Assembly: GCA_023382715.1 (NCBI GenBank)
Contig: JAHDWP010000024.1
Coordinates: forward strand, 1 to 49,781
Length of the DNA: 49,781 nucleotides
Direction of reading: 5' to 3'
DNA from: Anaerolineae bacterium
GTDB taxonomy: Bacteria; Chloroflexota; Anaerolineae; Aggregatilineales; Aggregatilineaceae
Position numbers and translations under genes: made by a program. Within the stretch, counting starts at the first letter, position 1. Each line of letters starts with the position of its first letter. Under the pieces are notes generated by a model, which was not told the origin of the DNA, made no database searches, and worked only from the letters and a program-made list of their open reading frames with translations. This document shows positions 32,588 through 41,153 of the stretch, piece after piece.

Positions 32588-32734
32588 GGGCCGTTTGAGA
32601 AGTTGTGCGCCAGCCCTTGCCCCCCATCCCCGGCCCTTCCCCCGCGAGGGGGGAAGGGAGAAAAGCGCGCTTGCTAAGCCCCTCCCTCCCTGTCAGGGGG
32701 TTTGGGGTGGGGGAAAACAGCTTCTCAAAAGGTC
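32588..32734. repeat. A-family element (copy A3, full length)
   Basis: Ends GGCCGTTTGAGAAG and CTTCTCAAAAGG; inner CCCTTCCCCC/GGGGGAAGGG and CCTCCC/GGGAGG hairpins and a CCCCATCCCC/GGGGTGGGGG stem. About 147 bp. Confidence 0.85.
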
Positions 32735-32760
32735 TCTTACATCTTGGTGCGCAGGGCTTC

Positions 32761-32853
32761 ACCTCACCTCCTGGCTTCGCTGCGCTTGGCTTGCCCCCTC
32801 GCCGCGCGTGGAGAGGGGTGGCGCGGCGCGCCAGCGCCGGGCGGGGGTGAGGT
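32761..32853. repeat. B-family branched palindrome (copy B3)
   Basis: Outer arms ACCTCACCTCC and GGGGGTGAGGT; TTCGCTGCGCTTGG arm, CCCCCTC/GAGAGGGG hairpin and GGCGCGCCAGCGCC hairpin. Same orientation as B1. Confidence 0.82.
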
Positions 32854-32859
32854 CGAAGG

Positions 32860-32880
32860 GGGCGCAGCAGAGCAGCGCCC
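32860..32880. repeat. D-family palindrome (copy D3)
   Basis: Identical 21-mer to D1, D2 and D4, seven bases after B3. Confidence 0.85.
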
Positions 32881-32944
32881 CATCCTGACAGGCTTTGCGC
32901 GCACCCAGGGCCACAGTCCTATTTCGGATCGCCCCGCTGCGCGG

Positions 32945-32950
32945 TACACT
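32945..32950 (+). promoter_or_regulatory. -10 element TACACT of the propeller-like gene
   Basis: TACACT, 37 nt before ATG 32988 with AGGAGG (32975-32980) between. Confidence 0.45.
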
Positions 32951-32987
32951 CGCGGCACATGGCAAGGCGAACCCAGGAGGTGTGCCC

Positions 32988-34232
32988 ATGAACCCGCGTT
33001 TGCGCTGGCTGGGTGTGCTGTGGGCGGTGGGGAGTGCGCTGGCGCTGCCACTGGTGGGCGTGGCGCGCGGCCAGCCAGGCGAGGTGACCCTGGCCTACGT
33101 CTGGCAGAACACGGTCACCCTGGCCGATTCCGCCGGGCAGCCGCTGGAGCAGACCGGCCCCACGTTCACCTATGGGCAGGGCGCGCGCCTGTTCTGGACT
33201 GCGGACGGGCGATTGCTCTACATCGCCCGCGACGACGGCCTGTACGCGACCGGCGCGACCGGCGGCGCAGCAGTGCAGGTGCCCGGCTTCTACGGGCGCA
33301 CGCTGACGCTCGCGCAGGACGGGCAGACGCTCTACTACCTGGAGACCGTCTCCCCGCAGCAGGCCGGCGAGCAGTTCCCCGACCGCGTCTCCTTCCCCTT
33401 CCGCGACCTGGACTTCAGCGCCGCTGCCGGCGGCACCGGGCGGCTGACCGGCTACTTCGGGCGTTTCCAGGCGGGAGCGGCGCAGGCAGCGGTCACCTTT
33501 GCGGCGGCGCTCTACGTGCGCGACGGGGGCTTGCTCGGCCCTGGTCGCCCGAATCTGTGGCCCACTTATGGCAGCAACGTGTTCGGCACATGCTGCTTCC
33601 CCGATCCTGGGCTGGCGCTCTACAGCATCGGCACGGGCGAATTCACGGTCTACGATGCCGACTTCCTGCCCGGCGCGGCGACGACCAATGCGGCGCGCAC
33701 GCACCTGGCCGGACCGACCGTCAACAGCGTTTTGCGGGTGATTGACCTGATCACCGGCGGCGTGCGCGACTATGAGATCGCCATCGCGGGCGGCCTGGGC
33801 GTCATCGAGCGCGTGGCCTGGTCGCCGGACAACGCCTTCCTCTACTTCATCGCCCGCTACGCTCCCACCACGCCGCTGGCGCTGGACCGCGAGCCGACCT
33901 TCTCCGTTGACCTGCGCAGCGCCGACATCGTCCTCTACCGCCTTAACCTGGTCACCGGGGTCATCCGCGAGCTGGCGCGCCGCCCCGATGTGTACGGCGT
34001 CAGCTCGCTGGCGGCGACCGAGCGCTATGTCTTCGCGGTGGTGGTGGACCCCAACACGCTGCTGGTCAATGACCTGAACGCGCGCCGTGTCTGGCCGGGC
34101 GCGCAGCCGACCGACCCGGAGATGCGGGTCTACATGCCCGCCACGCATCTCTGGCGCGTCCCGGTCGAAGGCGGCGCGGGAGAGGACATCGCCGAGGACG
34201 TGTGGGGGCTGGCTGCGCGATCCGTGCGCTGA
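32988..34232 (+). CDS. Secreted beta-propeller-like protein
   Basis: 414 residues starting with a signal peptide (MNPRLRWLGVLWAV, probable cleavage after the Ala/Gly run near residue 28). The rest has repeated strand motifs like those of WD40/PD40 propellers (ARLFWTADGRLLYIARDDGLYA, LTLAQDGQTLYYL, RVAWSPDNAFLYFIARYA). No catalytic signature is visible. Start set by AGGAGG seven nt upstream. The SDR gene follows after 28 nt, so the two are probably cotranscribed. Confidence 0.75.
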   Translation: MNPRLRWLGVLWAVGSALALPLVGVARGQPGEVTLAYVWQNTVTLADSAGQPLEQTGPTFTYGQGARLFWTADGRLLYIARDDGLYATGATGGAAVQVPGFYGRTLTLAQDGQTLYYLETVSPQQAGEQFPDRVSFPFRDLDFSAAAGGTGRLTGYFGRFQAGAAQAAVTFAAALYVRDGGLLGPGRPNLWPTYGSNVFGTCCFPDPGLALYSIGTGEFTVYDADFLPGAATTNAARTHLAGPTVNSVLRVIDLITGGVRDYEIAIAGGLGVIERVAWSPDNAFLYFIARYAPTTPLALDREPTFSVDLRSADIVLYRLNLVTGVIRELARRPDVYGVSSLAATERYVFAVVVDPNTLLVNDLNARRVWPGAQPTDPEMRVYMPATHLWRVPVEGGAGEDIAEDVWGLAARSVR

Positions 34233-34260
34233 CCGTCTCATCCGGCAGAAAGGCACCGCT

Positions 34261-35070
34261 GTGCAACTTCTCCGCAAGACACTGCTTCCCGCTGACGCGC
34301 CGCGCGCGCTGCTGATCACCGGCGGGTCGTCGGGCATTGGTCGGGCGGCGGCCTTGCTCTTCGCCGCCCTGGGCGACCGCGTGACCGTAACCGGGCGCCG
34401 CGCCGACCGCCTGGAGGCGCTGCGCCGCGAGGCCGAGGAGCGCGAGCTGCCGGGAATGATCCTGCCTGTCGTTGCCGATGTGACCGACGCCGAGGCCATG
34501 CGCCGCGCCGTCGCCCTGGCGCTGGCCGAGTTCAACCGGCTCGATGTGCTGGTCGCCAACGCCGGCATCGGGCATCGCGGCCCGCTGGTTGAGGCGGAGT
34601 GGGCGGACATCGAGACGGTGCTGCGCACCAACATTGACGGCGTGATCCACAGCGTGCGGGCAGCGGTGCCGGCGATGCGCGCCAGCGGCGGCGGGCATAT
34701 TGTGCTCGTCTCGTCGGTGCTGGGGCCGCTGCCGGGGCCTTACGTCAGTGTGTACAGCGCCAGCAAAGCGGCAGCCGACGCGCTGGGGCGCGCGCTGCGC
34801 GGCGAATTGCGCGCCGACCACATCCACGTCTCGGTGTTGTGGGTGGGACAGACGCACACCGAGTTTGCCGAGCGGCGGCTGGGACAGCCGGGGCGCGTCG
34901 CCCGGCGCTGGCCGCCGATGACGCCGGAACAGGTCGCCGGGGGCATCGCCCGCGCGCTGGAGCGCAAGCCGCGCACGATGACTCTGCGCTGGCGCGACAG
35001 CGCCCTGCTGTGGGCGGGGCGGCACTTCCCGGCGCTGGCCGAACGCCTCCTGGCGCGCATCTACGGTTGA
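34261..35070 (+). CDS. Short-chain dehydrogenase/reductase
   Basis: NAD(P)-dependent oxidoreductase of the classical SDR type. The 269 residues show the cofactor motif TGGSSGIGR, the NAG motif (VANAGIG), catalytic Ser in VLVSS and YSASK (Tyr and Lys). The Arg after TVTG (GRRADR) hints at NADPH preference. The substrate is unknown. GTG 34261 follows AAAGG; longer in-frame starts would overlap the upstream gene. Confidence 0.88.
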   Translation: MQLLRKTLLPADAPRALLITGGSSGIGRAAALLFAALGDRVTVTGRRADRLEALRREAEERELPGMILPVVADVTDAEAMRRAVALALAEFNRLDVLVANAGIGHRGPLVEAEWADIETVLRTNIDGVIHSVRAAVPAMRASGGGHIVLVSSVLGPLPGPYVSVYSASKAAADALGRALRGELRADHIHVSVLWVGQTHTEFAERRLGQPGRVARRWPPMTPEQVAGGIARALERKPRTMTLRWRDSALLWAGRHFPALAERLLARIYG

Positions 35071-35086
35071 TGGGCGCGGACGCTGC

Positions 35087-35092
35087 TACAAT
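35087..35092 (+). promoter_or_regulatory. -10 element TACAAT of the two-domain VOC gene
   Basis: TACAAT, 24 nt before ATG 35117, with AGGAGG between. Confidence 0.5.
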
Positions 35093-35116
35093 CTGGCAGG
35101 CACAGGAGGACTGCGC

Positions 35117-35992
35117 ATGGACGTCTACACACTGCCCGCCGCCACCCACATCGCTCACGCCCGTTTGCGTGTTGCCGATCTTGAGCGCGCGCTGACTTTC
35201 TATCGCGATCTCCTCGGGCTGCGCGTGATCGCAGCCGACGACGCGAGCGCGACGCTCTCCGCAACCGGCGCGCTCCCACCGCTGATCGTGCTGGAGGCGC
35301 ATCCCGGTGCGCGGCCCAGACCGCCGCACACGACCGGGCTGTATCATGTGGCGATTCGCCTGCCAGACCGCGCGGCGCTGGCGCGCACGCTGCGGCGGCT
35401 GGTAACCGAGGGATGGCCGCTGTACGGAGCGGCGGATCACGGCGTGAGCGAGGCGCTCTACCTGGGCGACCCCGACGGCAATGGCCTGGAGCTTTACACC
35501 GACCGCCCGCGCGAGGTATGGCCCTGGGCGATGGGGCAGGTGGCCATGGTCAGCGAGCCGCTCGACGTGCGCGCCCTGCTCAGCCTGGCCCGCGAACCGG
35601 CAGAGGCGATTGACCCGCGCGCCGACATCGGCCACATGCATCTGCAGGTCTCCGATCTGGCGCGCGCCGAAGCGTTCTACTGCGGGCTGCTGGGCTTTAC
35701 GGTCACGCAGCGCGCTTATCCGGGCGCGCTGTTCGTGGCGGCGGGCGGCTATCACCACCACCTGGGGCTGAACATCTGGGCCGGGCGTGACGCGCCCGCG
35801 CCGCCGCCGGACGCTGCCGGGCTGGTAGCCTTCGGCGTGCGCCTGCCCGATGCAGAGAGTTGGGCGGCGCTGCTGGCACGGCTGGAAGGCGCGGGCGTTG
35901 CGCTCGATGCTCAGGGCGACGAGGATGGGTCGCGTCGCGCTCGCCTGCGCGACCCGGACGGCACGGGCGTGGTGTTGCTGGCTCCGCGGTAG
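35117..35992 (+). CDS. Two-domain VOC protein (catechol 2,3-dioxygenase/CatE-like)
   Basis: A 291-residue protein with two VOC domains (about 10-130 and 165-285). Conserved features are HIAHARLRVADLERALTFY, GLYHVAIRLPD, GDPDGNGLELYTD, then GHMHLQVSDLARAEAFY and GYHHHLGLNIW, typical of CatE-like extradiol dioxygenase relatives. Likely metal ligands are His in HMHLQV, His in YHHHLG and a C-terminal acidic residue. In the last segment GTGVVLLAPR the usual Glu is not obvious, so activity is uncertain. It converges with dnaE. Confidence 0.82.
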   Translation: MDVYTLPAATHIAHARLRVADLERALTFYRDLLGLRVIAADDASATLSATGALPPLIVLEAHPGARPRPPHTTGLYHVAIRLPDRAALARTLRRLVTEGWPLYGAADHGVSEALYLGDPDGNGLELYTDRPREVWPWAMGQVAMVSEPLDVRALLSLAREPAEAIDPRADIGHMHLQVSDLARAEAFYCGLLGFTVTQRAYPGALFVAAGGYHHHLGLNIWAGRDAPAPPPDAAGLVAFGVRLPDAESWAALLARLEGAGVALDAQGDEDGSRRARLRDPDGTGVVLLAPR

Positions 35993-36008
35993 TGGCTTGC
36001 TCCCCGTT

Positions 36009-39000
36009 TCACTCCACGACGACGTTCTCCGCGCCGAGCATGTTGGCGGCGAAGGTCAGGATGTCCTCGTTGATCCGGATCAGGTTGTTCGGGAACTCCA
36101 GGCAGGCCCGCTTTCCCTCGCCCTCCAGGATGAAGCGGAACCGATCCCGGCCCGGATACTGCGTCAGGAAGCCGTGCAGCCGGCGCAGCTTGCGGCGGTC
36201 GGCGGTGGAGTCGCCGGAACGAGCGATGGTCAGGGTCAGCAGGCGGCTGGCGGCGGGCGCGGTGCCGTGCGCTGGCTCGGTGGGCCGCTGGCGCCGCATC
36301 GGGACGGGCGGCAGGGCGTCGGCATCGGCGGGCGTCGCCGGCGGTTGGACGGGGGCCGGCGGGCGCACGCGCCCCAGCTCGTCGAAGGCGGATTCGCGCC
36401 GCGAGGCTTTCTCCCCGTCCGGCGGGCGGACTTTCGTCGTCGGGTCGGTCGCCTCCTGAGCGTCGCCGTATGGCTCCGGCGACCAACTGCCCGCCCAGTC
36501 TTCTTCCAACCAGCCGGGCATCTCGCGATCGGTAAGCAGCCCCGAAGGCGGCGCGCTGTGCGCGGGGGAAGGGGGAGTGATCGGCGGCGTGTCGGGCGCG
36601 CTGGCCCCGGCTGAGGCCGGGATGCCCGGCTCGGTCACCGGCGTGGGCTGCTCGTTTTCGTGGGCAGCGGCCATCTCGCCGGTCTCCTCGTCAAAGGGGC
36701 CGTCGTCTTCGCCGTCGGCGTCCTCATCGAGGGCCGCCGGACTTTCGTCGGCGATCCACGATAGCTGCAGGTCGTCCAGGCTGGGTGGGCGTTCGGCGGC
36801 GGCGATCACGTCGAAGTTCTGCGTCGCCGAATCCACGATGACCTGTATATCGCCGCGCGAGGTGTCCGCTTTGCCCTTGACGACCAGCATGACGTCTTCG
36901 CCCACGATGTCCTGATACTGCGTCCAGATGCGCGGGAACATGACCGCGCTGATCGTGCCGGTGATGTCCTCGATGGTCAGGACGGCCATCGCGTCGCCAC
37001 GCTTGGTGAAGAAAGTGCGCAGACTGGTGATCAGCCCGGCGATAGTCACCAACTGGCCGTTGACCGCTTCGCCCGCCCCGATCAGCTCGGCGTTGGTGTG
37101 GGTGATGATCTGCTGAAGTTGACCCGTCACCGACTTGAGCGGGTGATCGGTCACGTAGAGGCCGACCAGCTCGCGCTCCCAGTTGAGCATCTCGCGCGGG
37201 GAGATCGGGTCCACGTCGTGCAGGCTGGCCAGGATGCTCTCCTGCGCGCCGAAGCTGACGCCCGTCCCCGCGCCGAAGAGACTCATCTGCCCGGCGTCTT
37301 TGGCTTTGTGGTGGTCGGCGGAGAAGCTGACAATGCGATCCAGCGCGGCCAGCAGGGCGGGCCGGTTAGCGAATTCGTCCAGCGCGCCGACCTTGATCAA
37401 CGACTCCAGCGCGCGCTTGTTGACGATGCGCGCGTCCACGCGCCGGCAGAAATCGTCCAGATCGCGGAAGGGGCCGCCCTCGGCGCGGGCGTTGAGGATG
37501 TGCTCCAGCGGCCCGACGCCCACGTTCTTGATCGCGCCCAGCCCGAAGCGGATGGCGCGTTGGCCGTCCGGCTGCACCTGGATGCTGAAGTCCAGCTCGC
37601 TGCTGTTGACGGTGGGCGGCAGCACGGCGATGCCCATGCGAGTGCAGTCGGCGGCGAAGAGGCCGATCTTGGTGGAGTCGGCGCGGTGCACGCTCATCAG
37701 GGCGGCCATGTACTCGTGCGGATAGTGGCACTTCAGGTATGCCGTCTGGCAGGTGAGCACGGCGTAGTCGGCGGCGTGGGAGTTGTGCACGAGGATGTCG
37801 TTGGCGACGAAATTGTGTGTATCCGGCACGGTCAGGTCGTAGGTCTGCGCTTCACCCGCGTACTCGATGGCGGCGATCTTGTCCCAGTACACGTCGCTGG
37901 CGGCGAGGGCCGGATCGCTGCTGGCCGGCATTTCTTCTCCAGCCATCGGTAGGGGCGTATTGCAATACGCTCCCACAGGGCGCAGCAGAGCAGCGCCCCT
38001 ACCTGATCGGCGCAGCGGAGATTCACCGGCGGTCTCCCGATCTTGATACGGAACAGCAAACACTGTCTGCGACTCCTGCTCAAGATCGAAGCGCACTCCC
38101 TCTGCTGGTTGGCTGAGGCATGTGATAGTGGACGTGCTTTCTGCGCACTGTACGCGGCAGAGGACGCCCAGCCGCAGCCATAGATGCCGAAGTTGCTGTG
38201 CCAGGGGGTGAGAAGCTGTCGTCAGTTGGCCGCCGGTCGCGCTGTGATCCCACAGCCGCGCAAGCAGATGATCAATGTATGAGTTCGCCAGCCCGAAAAC
38301 CTCGCCGGGCAGAGCGGTTGTCGGACAGTCCAGCATCAGCGAATCGGCGAGGGCGTTGATTACCTGCACCGGCCATTCCTCCCGACCCTCCACCGGAATG
38401 CGGCGGGGCACGGCGATGGCGTCGCCGGCGCTCAGCTCGCCCAGCCGCCGCCAGCCGTCGAACGTGTAAAACGGATGGTTGGCGGTCGCTGTGATCTGGC
38501 GTCCGAGTTGGGTCGTCAGGCGGTAGACCGGCTTGACGCCGTTCGCCACCACCTGCGTGACCGGGCCGGGCCGAAGCGCAAGCTGATCCAGGTCGCAGGT
38601 GAGCGTATGCTCGACCGTGGCGGTCCCCTGGGCCAGATCGCCCACGCACACCAGTCGCCCGCTCGCTGCGTCCACGATTTCGGTCTCGCCCACGACGCAC
38701 TTGTTAAACCCATAGCGCGCGAAGTATTCGATGTCGTCGAAAATGGCGTTGGCCGTGTCGGGGTCTACGCCGTGCTGCGGGCCGCGCTCGATGAAGATCG
38801 TGCGGTGCTGGAGCAGGTCTTCCTTCTTCTTCTTGGACACAGCGCGGCGCATCAGGTCGGCTTCGCCGAGCGAGTAGCCGAAAAGCTCCGCGCCGATCTG
38901 CATGATCTGCTCCTGGTAGACGATGATGCCGTAGGTCTCTTCCAGGATGGGCTTGAGCTTCTCGTGCTTATACTCGATGGCCTCGCTGTTGTGCAGGCGG

Positions 39001-41015
39001 CGATTGTAGGCGGGAATGTTTTCCATCGGGCCGGGGCGGTAGAGCGCGATGCCGGCGACGATATGCTCGAACTTCTGCGGGCGCATGTCGGTCAACATGC
39101 GCCGCATCCCCTGCGATTCCAGTTGGAAGACGCCGATCGTCTCGCCGCGCCCCAGCATCTCGAACATCGCGGCCATCCTGCGCGAGATCTCCGGATCGTC
39201 GGAATCGGAGCGGTAGGGGATGTTCGACAGATCGTAGCGAACGCCGTGATACTGCTCGATCATCTCGCACGCTCGGCGCATGATGGTCAGCGTGGACAGG
39301 CCGAGGAAGTCCACCTTCAGCAGCTTGATGAACTCGCAGGTCTCCATCGGAAACTGAGTGACCATTTTCACCGGCGCATCTTCTGGCGAGCCTTTGGTGG
39401 GCCGGTGCAGGGGGATGTACTCGACCAGCGGCTTGTCGGCGACGATGATGCCGGCGGCGTGCGTGCTGACGTGGCGCGTCACGCCCTCAAGCTGGCGCGC
39501 CGTGTCAATCAATCGGCGCGCAGTCTTGTCGGTTTCGTAGGCCGTTTTCAGGTCGGGCAGCGCTTTTTCCGGATCGTCGCCCAACGCATCCTTGAACTTG
39601 ATCGGCTTGCCCGCGCCGGGGATCAGGCGGGCGATGCGGTCCACCTCGGTTGAGGGCAGGTCGAGCACGCGGCCCACATCGCGGATGGCCGCTTTGCTGC
39701 CCAGCGTCCCGAAGGTGATGATGGCGGCGACCTTGTCTTCGCCATACTTCTGCGCGCAGTACTGGATCATCTCGGCGCGGCGGTCTTCGGGGTAATCCAG
39801 ATCAATATCGGGCATAGAAACGCGGCCCGGAGTGAGGAAGCGCTCGAAGAGCAGGCCGTTGGCCAGCGGCTCAATATTGGTGATGCCCAAGCAGTAGGCG
39901 GCCACGCTGCCCGCGCCGGAGCCGCGCACGTTCCACCAGATGTCGGCGTGGCGGGCGAACTCGCACAGATCCCACACGATCAGGAAATAGGTGTCGAAGC
40001 CCATCTCGTGGATCATGCGCAGTTCATAATCCAGCCGCGCGCGGATCACAGGCTCGCTGGCCCGCGCGCCGTAGCGCCAGCCCAGGCCGCGCTCGCACAG
40101 GTAGCGCAGATACGTCTCGGCGCTGTGCCCCGCCGGCACCGGGAAGATGGGCAGATGGTAGTCGTCCGAATCCAGGTTCAGGTTGCACATCTCGGCGATG
40201 CGCAGCGTGTTGGTCAGCGCCTCTGGTATCTCGCCGAACAGCCGCCACATCTCCTGAGCGGTGCGCAGGTGAAAGGTCTGGCTCTCGAAGCGCAGCCGGT
40301 TCCGTTCGGCCTTGACGTTGCCCGTCTGGATGCACAGCAGGGTATCGTGCGCGTCGTAGTCCTCTTCGAGCACGTAGTGCACGTCGTTGGTGGCCACGAG
40401 CGGGACCTGGCCATAGCCCTGCCGCTCCAGCAGCCAGCGGTTGAGGACGTGCAACTGCTCGATGTGGTGGTGTTGCAGCTCCAGGAAGAAGTTCTCACGC
40501 CCGAAGACATCCTGGTACCAGCCGATGCGCTCCAGGGCTTCGGCCTCGCGGCCCTGCTCGACCAGGCGCGGAATCTCGGCGGCCAGGCAGCCAGAGGTGG
40601 CGATCAGCCCTTCGGCGTGCTGGGCCAGCAGGTCATGATCCACGCGCGGGCGGTAGTAGTAGCCTTCGAGCTGGGCTGCCGAGGCCAGCCGCAGCAGGTT
40701 CTTATAGCCGGTCTGGTCGCGCGCCAGCAGCAGCAGGTGATAGGGCTTGCTGTCCAGCTCGTTGTCGCGGTCGAAGCGGGCGCGGCCCCACGGGGTGAGG
40801 TACGCTTCCATGCCGATGATCGGCTTGACGCCCTCGGCGCAGCAAGCCCGGTAGAAATCAATCACGCCGAACATCGCCCCGTGATCGGTGATGGCCAGGG
40901 CGGGCATGTCCAGCTCTTTGGCCCGTCCGACCAGCCGGTTGATCTGGCTCAGACCGTCGAGCAGGCTATATTCGGTATGGACGTGCAGGTGGACGAAGTT
41001 GGGCGCGTCCGGCAT
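36009..41015 (-). CDS. dnaE: DNA polymerase III alpha subunit with an intein
   Basis: Replicative polymerase precursor, 1668 residues. PHP domain HLHVHTEYSLLDG and ITDHGAMFG; palm motif PDIDLDYPEDRR (Asp403, Asp405); YGFNK motif interrupted by the intein at residues 773-1078; then SHAADYA, helix-hairpin-helix region and OB fold (GQLVTIAGLITSLRTFFTK). A Pro/acid-rich linker of about 160 residues (roughly 1425-1588) precedes a C-terminal domain (TLTIARSGDSTADRRKLRRL). After splicing the enzyme would be 1362 residues. ATG 41015 gives the family N-terminus. No exonuclease domain is fused, as in DnaE1-type enzymes. A TATAAT lies upstream at 41073. Confidence 0.96.
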   Translation of the reverse strand: MPDAPNFVHLHVHTEYSLLDGLSQINRLVGRAKELDMPALAITDHGAMFGVIDFYRACCAEGVKPIIGMEAYLTPWGRARFDRDNELDSKPYHLLLLARDQTGYKNLLRLASAAQLEGYYYRPRVDHDLLAQHAEGLIATSGCLAAEIPRLVEQGREAEALERIGWYQDVFGRENFFLELQHHHIEQLHVLNRWLLERQGYGQVPLVATNDVHYVLEEDYDAHDTLLCIQTGNVKAERNRLRFESQTFHLRTAQEMWRLFGEIPEALTNTLRIAEMCNLNLDSDDYHLPIFPVPAGHSAETYLRYLCERGLGWRYGARASEPVIRARLDYELRMIHEMGFDTYFLIVWDLCEFARHADIWWNVRGSGAGSVAAYCLGITNIEPLANGLLFERFLTPGRVSMPDIDLDYPEDRRAEMIQYCAQKYGEDKVAAIITFGTLGSKAAIRDVGRVLDLPSTEVDRIARLIPGAGKPIKFKDALGDDPEKALPDLKTAYETDKTARRLIDTARQLEGVTRHVSTHAAGIIVADKPLVEYIPLHRPTKGSPEDAPVKMVTQFPMETCEFIKLLKVDFLGLSTLTIMRRACEMIEQYHGVRYDLSNIPYRSDSDDPEISRRMAAMFEMLGRGETIGVFQLESQGMRRMLTDMRPQKFEHIVAGIALYRPGPMENIPAYNRRLHNSEAIEYKHEKLKPILEETYGIIVYQEQIMQIGAELFGYSLGEADLMRRAVSKKKKEDLLQHRTIFIERGPQHGVDPDTANAIFDDIEYFARYGFNKCVVGETEIVDAASGRLVCVGDLAQGTATVEHTLTCDLDQLALRPGPVTQVVANGVKPVYRLTTQLGRQITATANHPFYTFDGWRRLGELSAGDAIAVPRRIPVEGREEWPVQVINALADSLMLDCPTTALPGEVFGLANSYIDHLLARLWDHSATGGQLTTASHPLAQQLRHLWLRLGVLCRVQCAESTSTITCLSQPAEGVRFDLEQESQTVFAVPYQDRETAGESPLRRSGRGAALLRPVGAYCNTPLPMAGEEMPASSDPALAASDVYWDKIAAIEYAGEAQTYDLTVPDTHNFVANDILVHNSHAADYAVLTCQTAYLKCHYPHEYMAALMSVHRADSTKIGLFAADCTRMGIAVLPPTVNSSELDFSIQVQPDGQRAIRFGLGAIKNVGVGPLEHILNARAEGGPFRDLDDFCRRVDARIVNKRALESLIKVGALDEFANRPALLAALDRIVSFSADHHKAKDAGQMSLFGAGTGVSFGAQESILASLHDVDPISPREMLNWERELVGLYVTDHPLKSVTGQLQQIITHTNAELIGAGEAVNGQLVTIAGLITSLRTFFTKRGDAMAVLTIEDITGTISAVMFPRIWTQYQDIVGEDVMLVVKGKADTSRGDIQVIVDSATQNFDVIAAAERPPSLDDLQLSWIADESPAALDEDADGEDDGPFDEETGEMAAAHENEQPTPVTEPGIPASAGASAPDTPPITPPSPAHSAPPSGLLTDREMPGWLEEDWAGSWSPEPYGDAQEATDPTTKVRPPDGEKASRRESAFDELGRVRPPAPVQPPATPADADALPPVPMRRQRPTEPAHGTAPAASRLLTLTIARSGDSTADRRKLRRLHGFLTQYPGRDRFRFILEGEGKRACLEFPNNLIRINEDILTFAANMLGAENVVVE
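37782..38699 (-). mobile_element. DnaE intein with decayed homing-endonuclease region
   Basis: The 306-residue insertion starts at Cys773 directly after YGFNK and ends ILVHN before Ser1079, so splice chemistry residues Cys1, His-Asn and Ser+1 are present. Hint blocks: N-terminal CVVGETEIVDAASGRLV; block B ATANHPFYTFDGWRRLGEL; C-terminal TYDLTVPDTHNFVAND. The middle (about 110-190) keeps a faint DOD-endonuclease pattern (ARLWDHSATGG, LWLRLGVL) but lacks the acidic LAGLIDADG residues, so homing is probably lost. Residues about 233-251 derive from a palindromic repeat. Confidence 0.92.
37948..38003. repeat. Composite E+D palindrome inside the DnaE intein (E5/D4)
   Basis: Outer arms GGTAGGGGCG (37948-37957) and CGCCCCTACC (37994-38003) enclose the E palindrome TATTGCAATA and the D 21-mer (37978-37998). 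On the coding strand it is read as GRGAALLRPVGAYCNTPL without a stop. Confidence 0.88.
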
Positions 41016-41072
41016 GGTGCGTATTCCCCGCTCCCCGCGTGGCAGTCGAACAAATAAGCGAGACCTGCGGCC

Positions 41073-41078
41073 ATTATA
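41073..41078 (-). promoter_or_regulatory. -10 element TATAAT of dnaE
   Basis: Minus-strand TATAAT, 57 nt before the dnaE ATG, back to back with the Nudix gene -10. Confidence 0.5.
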
Positions 41079-41119
41079 ACACCGTCATCCAGCGCCGGGC
41101 CTTAAATTTCCTGATCGCG

Positions 41120-41125
41120 TACAAT
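41120..41125 (+). promoter_or_regulatory. -10 element TACAAT of the Nudix gene
   Basis: TACAAT, 28 nt before ATG 41154, with GAGGGAGA between. Confidence 0.45.
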
Positions 41126-41153
41126 GGGCACAGGAACATCAAGAGGGAGACTC

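Larger units (their letters stand above)
32455..32987. other. Repeat-packed divergent gap upstream of minC
   Basis: The 533-bp gap holds a minC -10 candidate, then three repeats in a row: A3 (32588-32734), B3 (32761-32853) and D3 (32860-32880), then the promoter and ribosome site of the next plus-strand gene. Confidence 0.75.

Noticed and set aside
36009-41015. Frameshift or split gene in dnaE
   Set aside because: The frame is continuous and the interruption has complete intein splice motifs.
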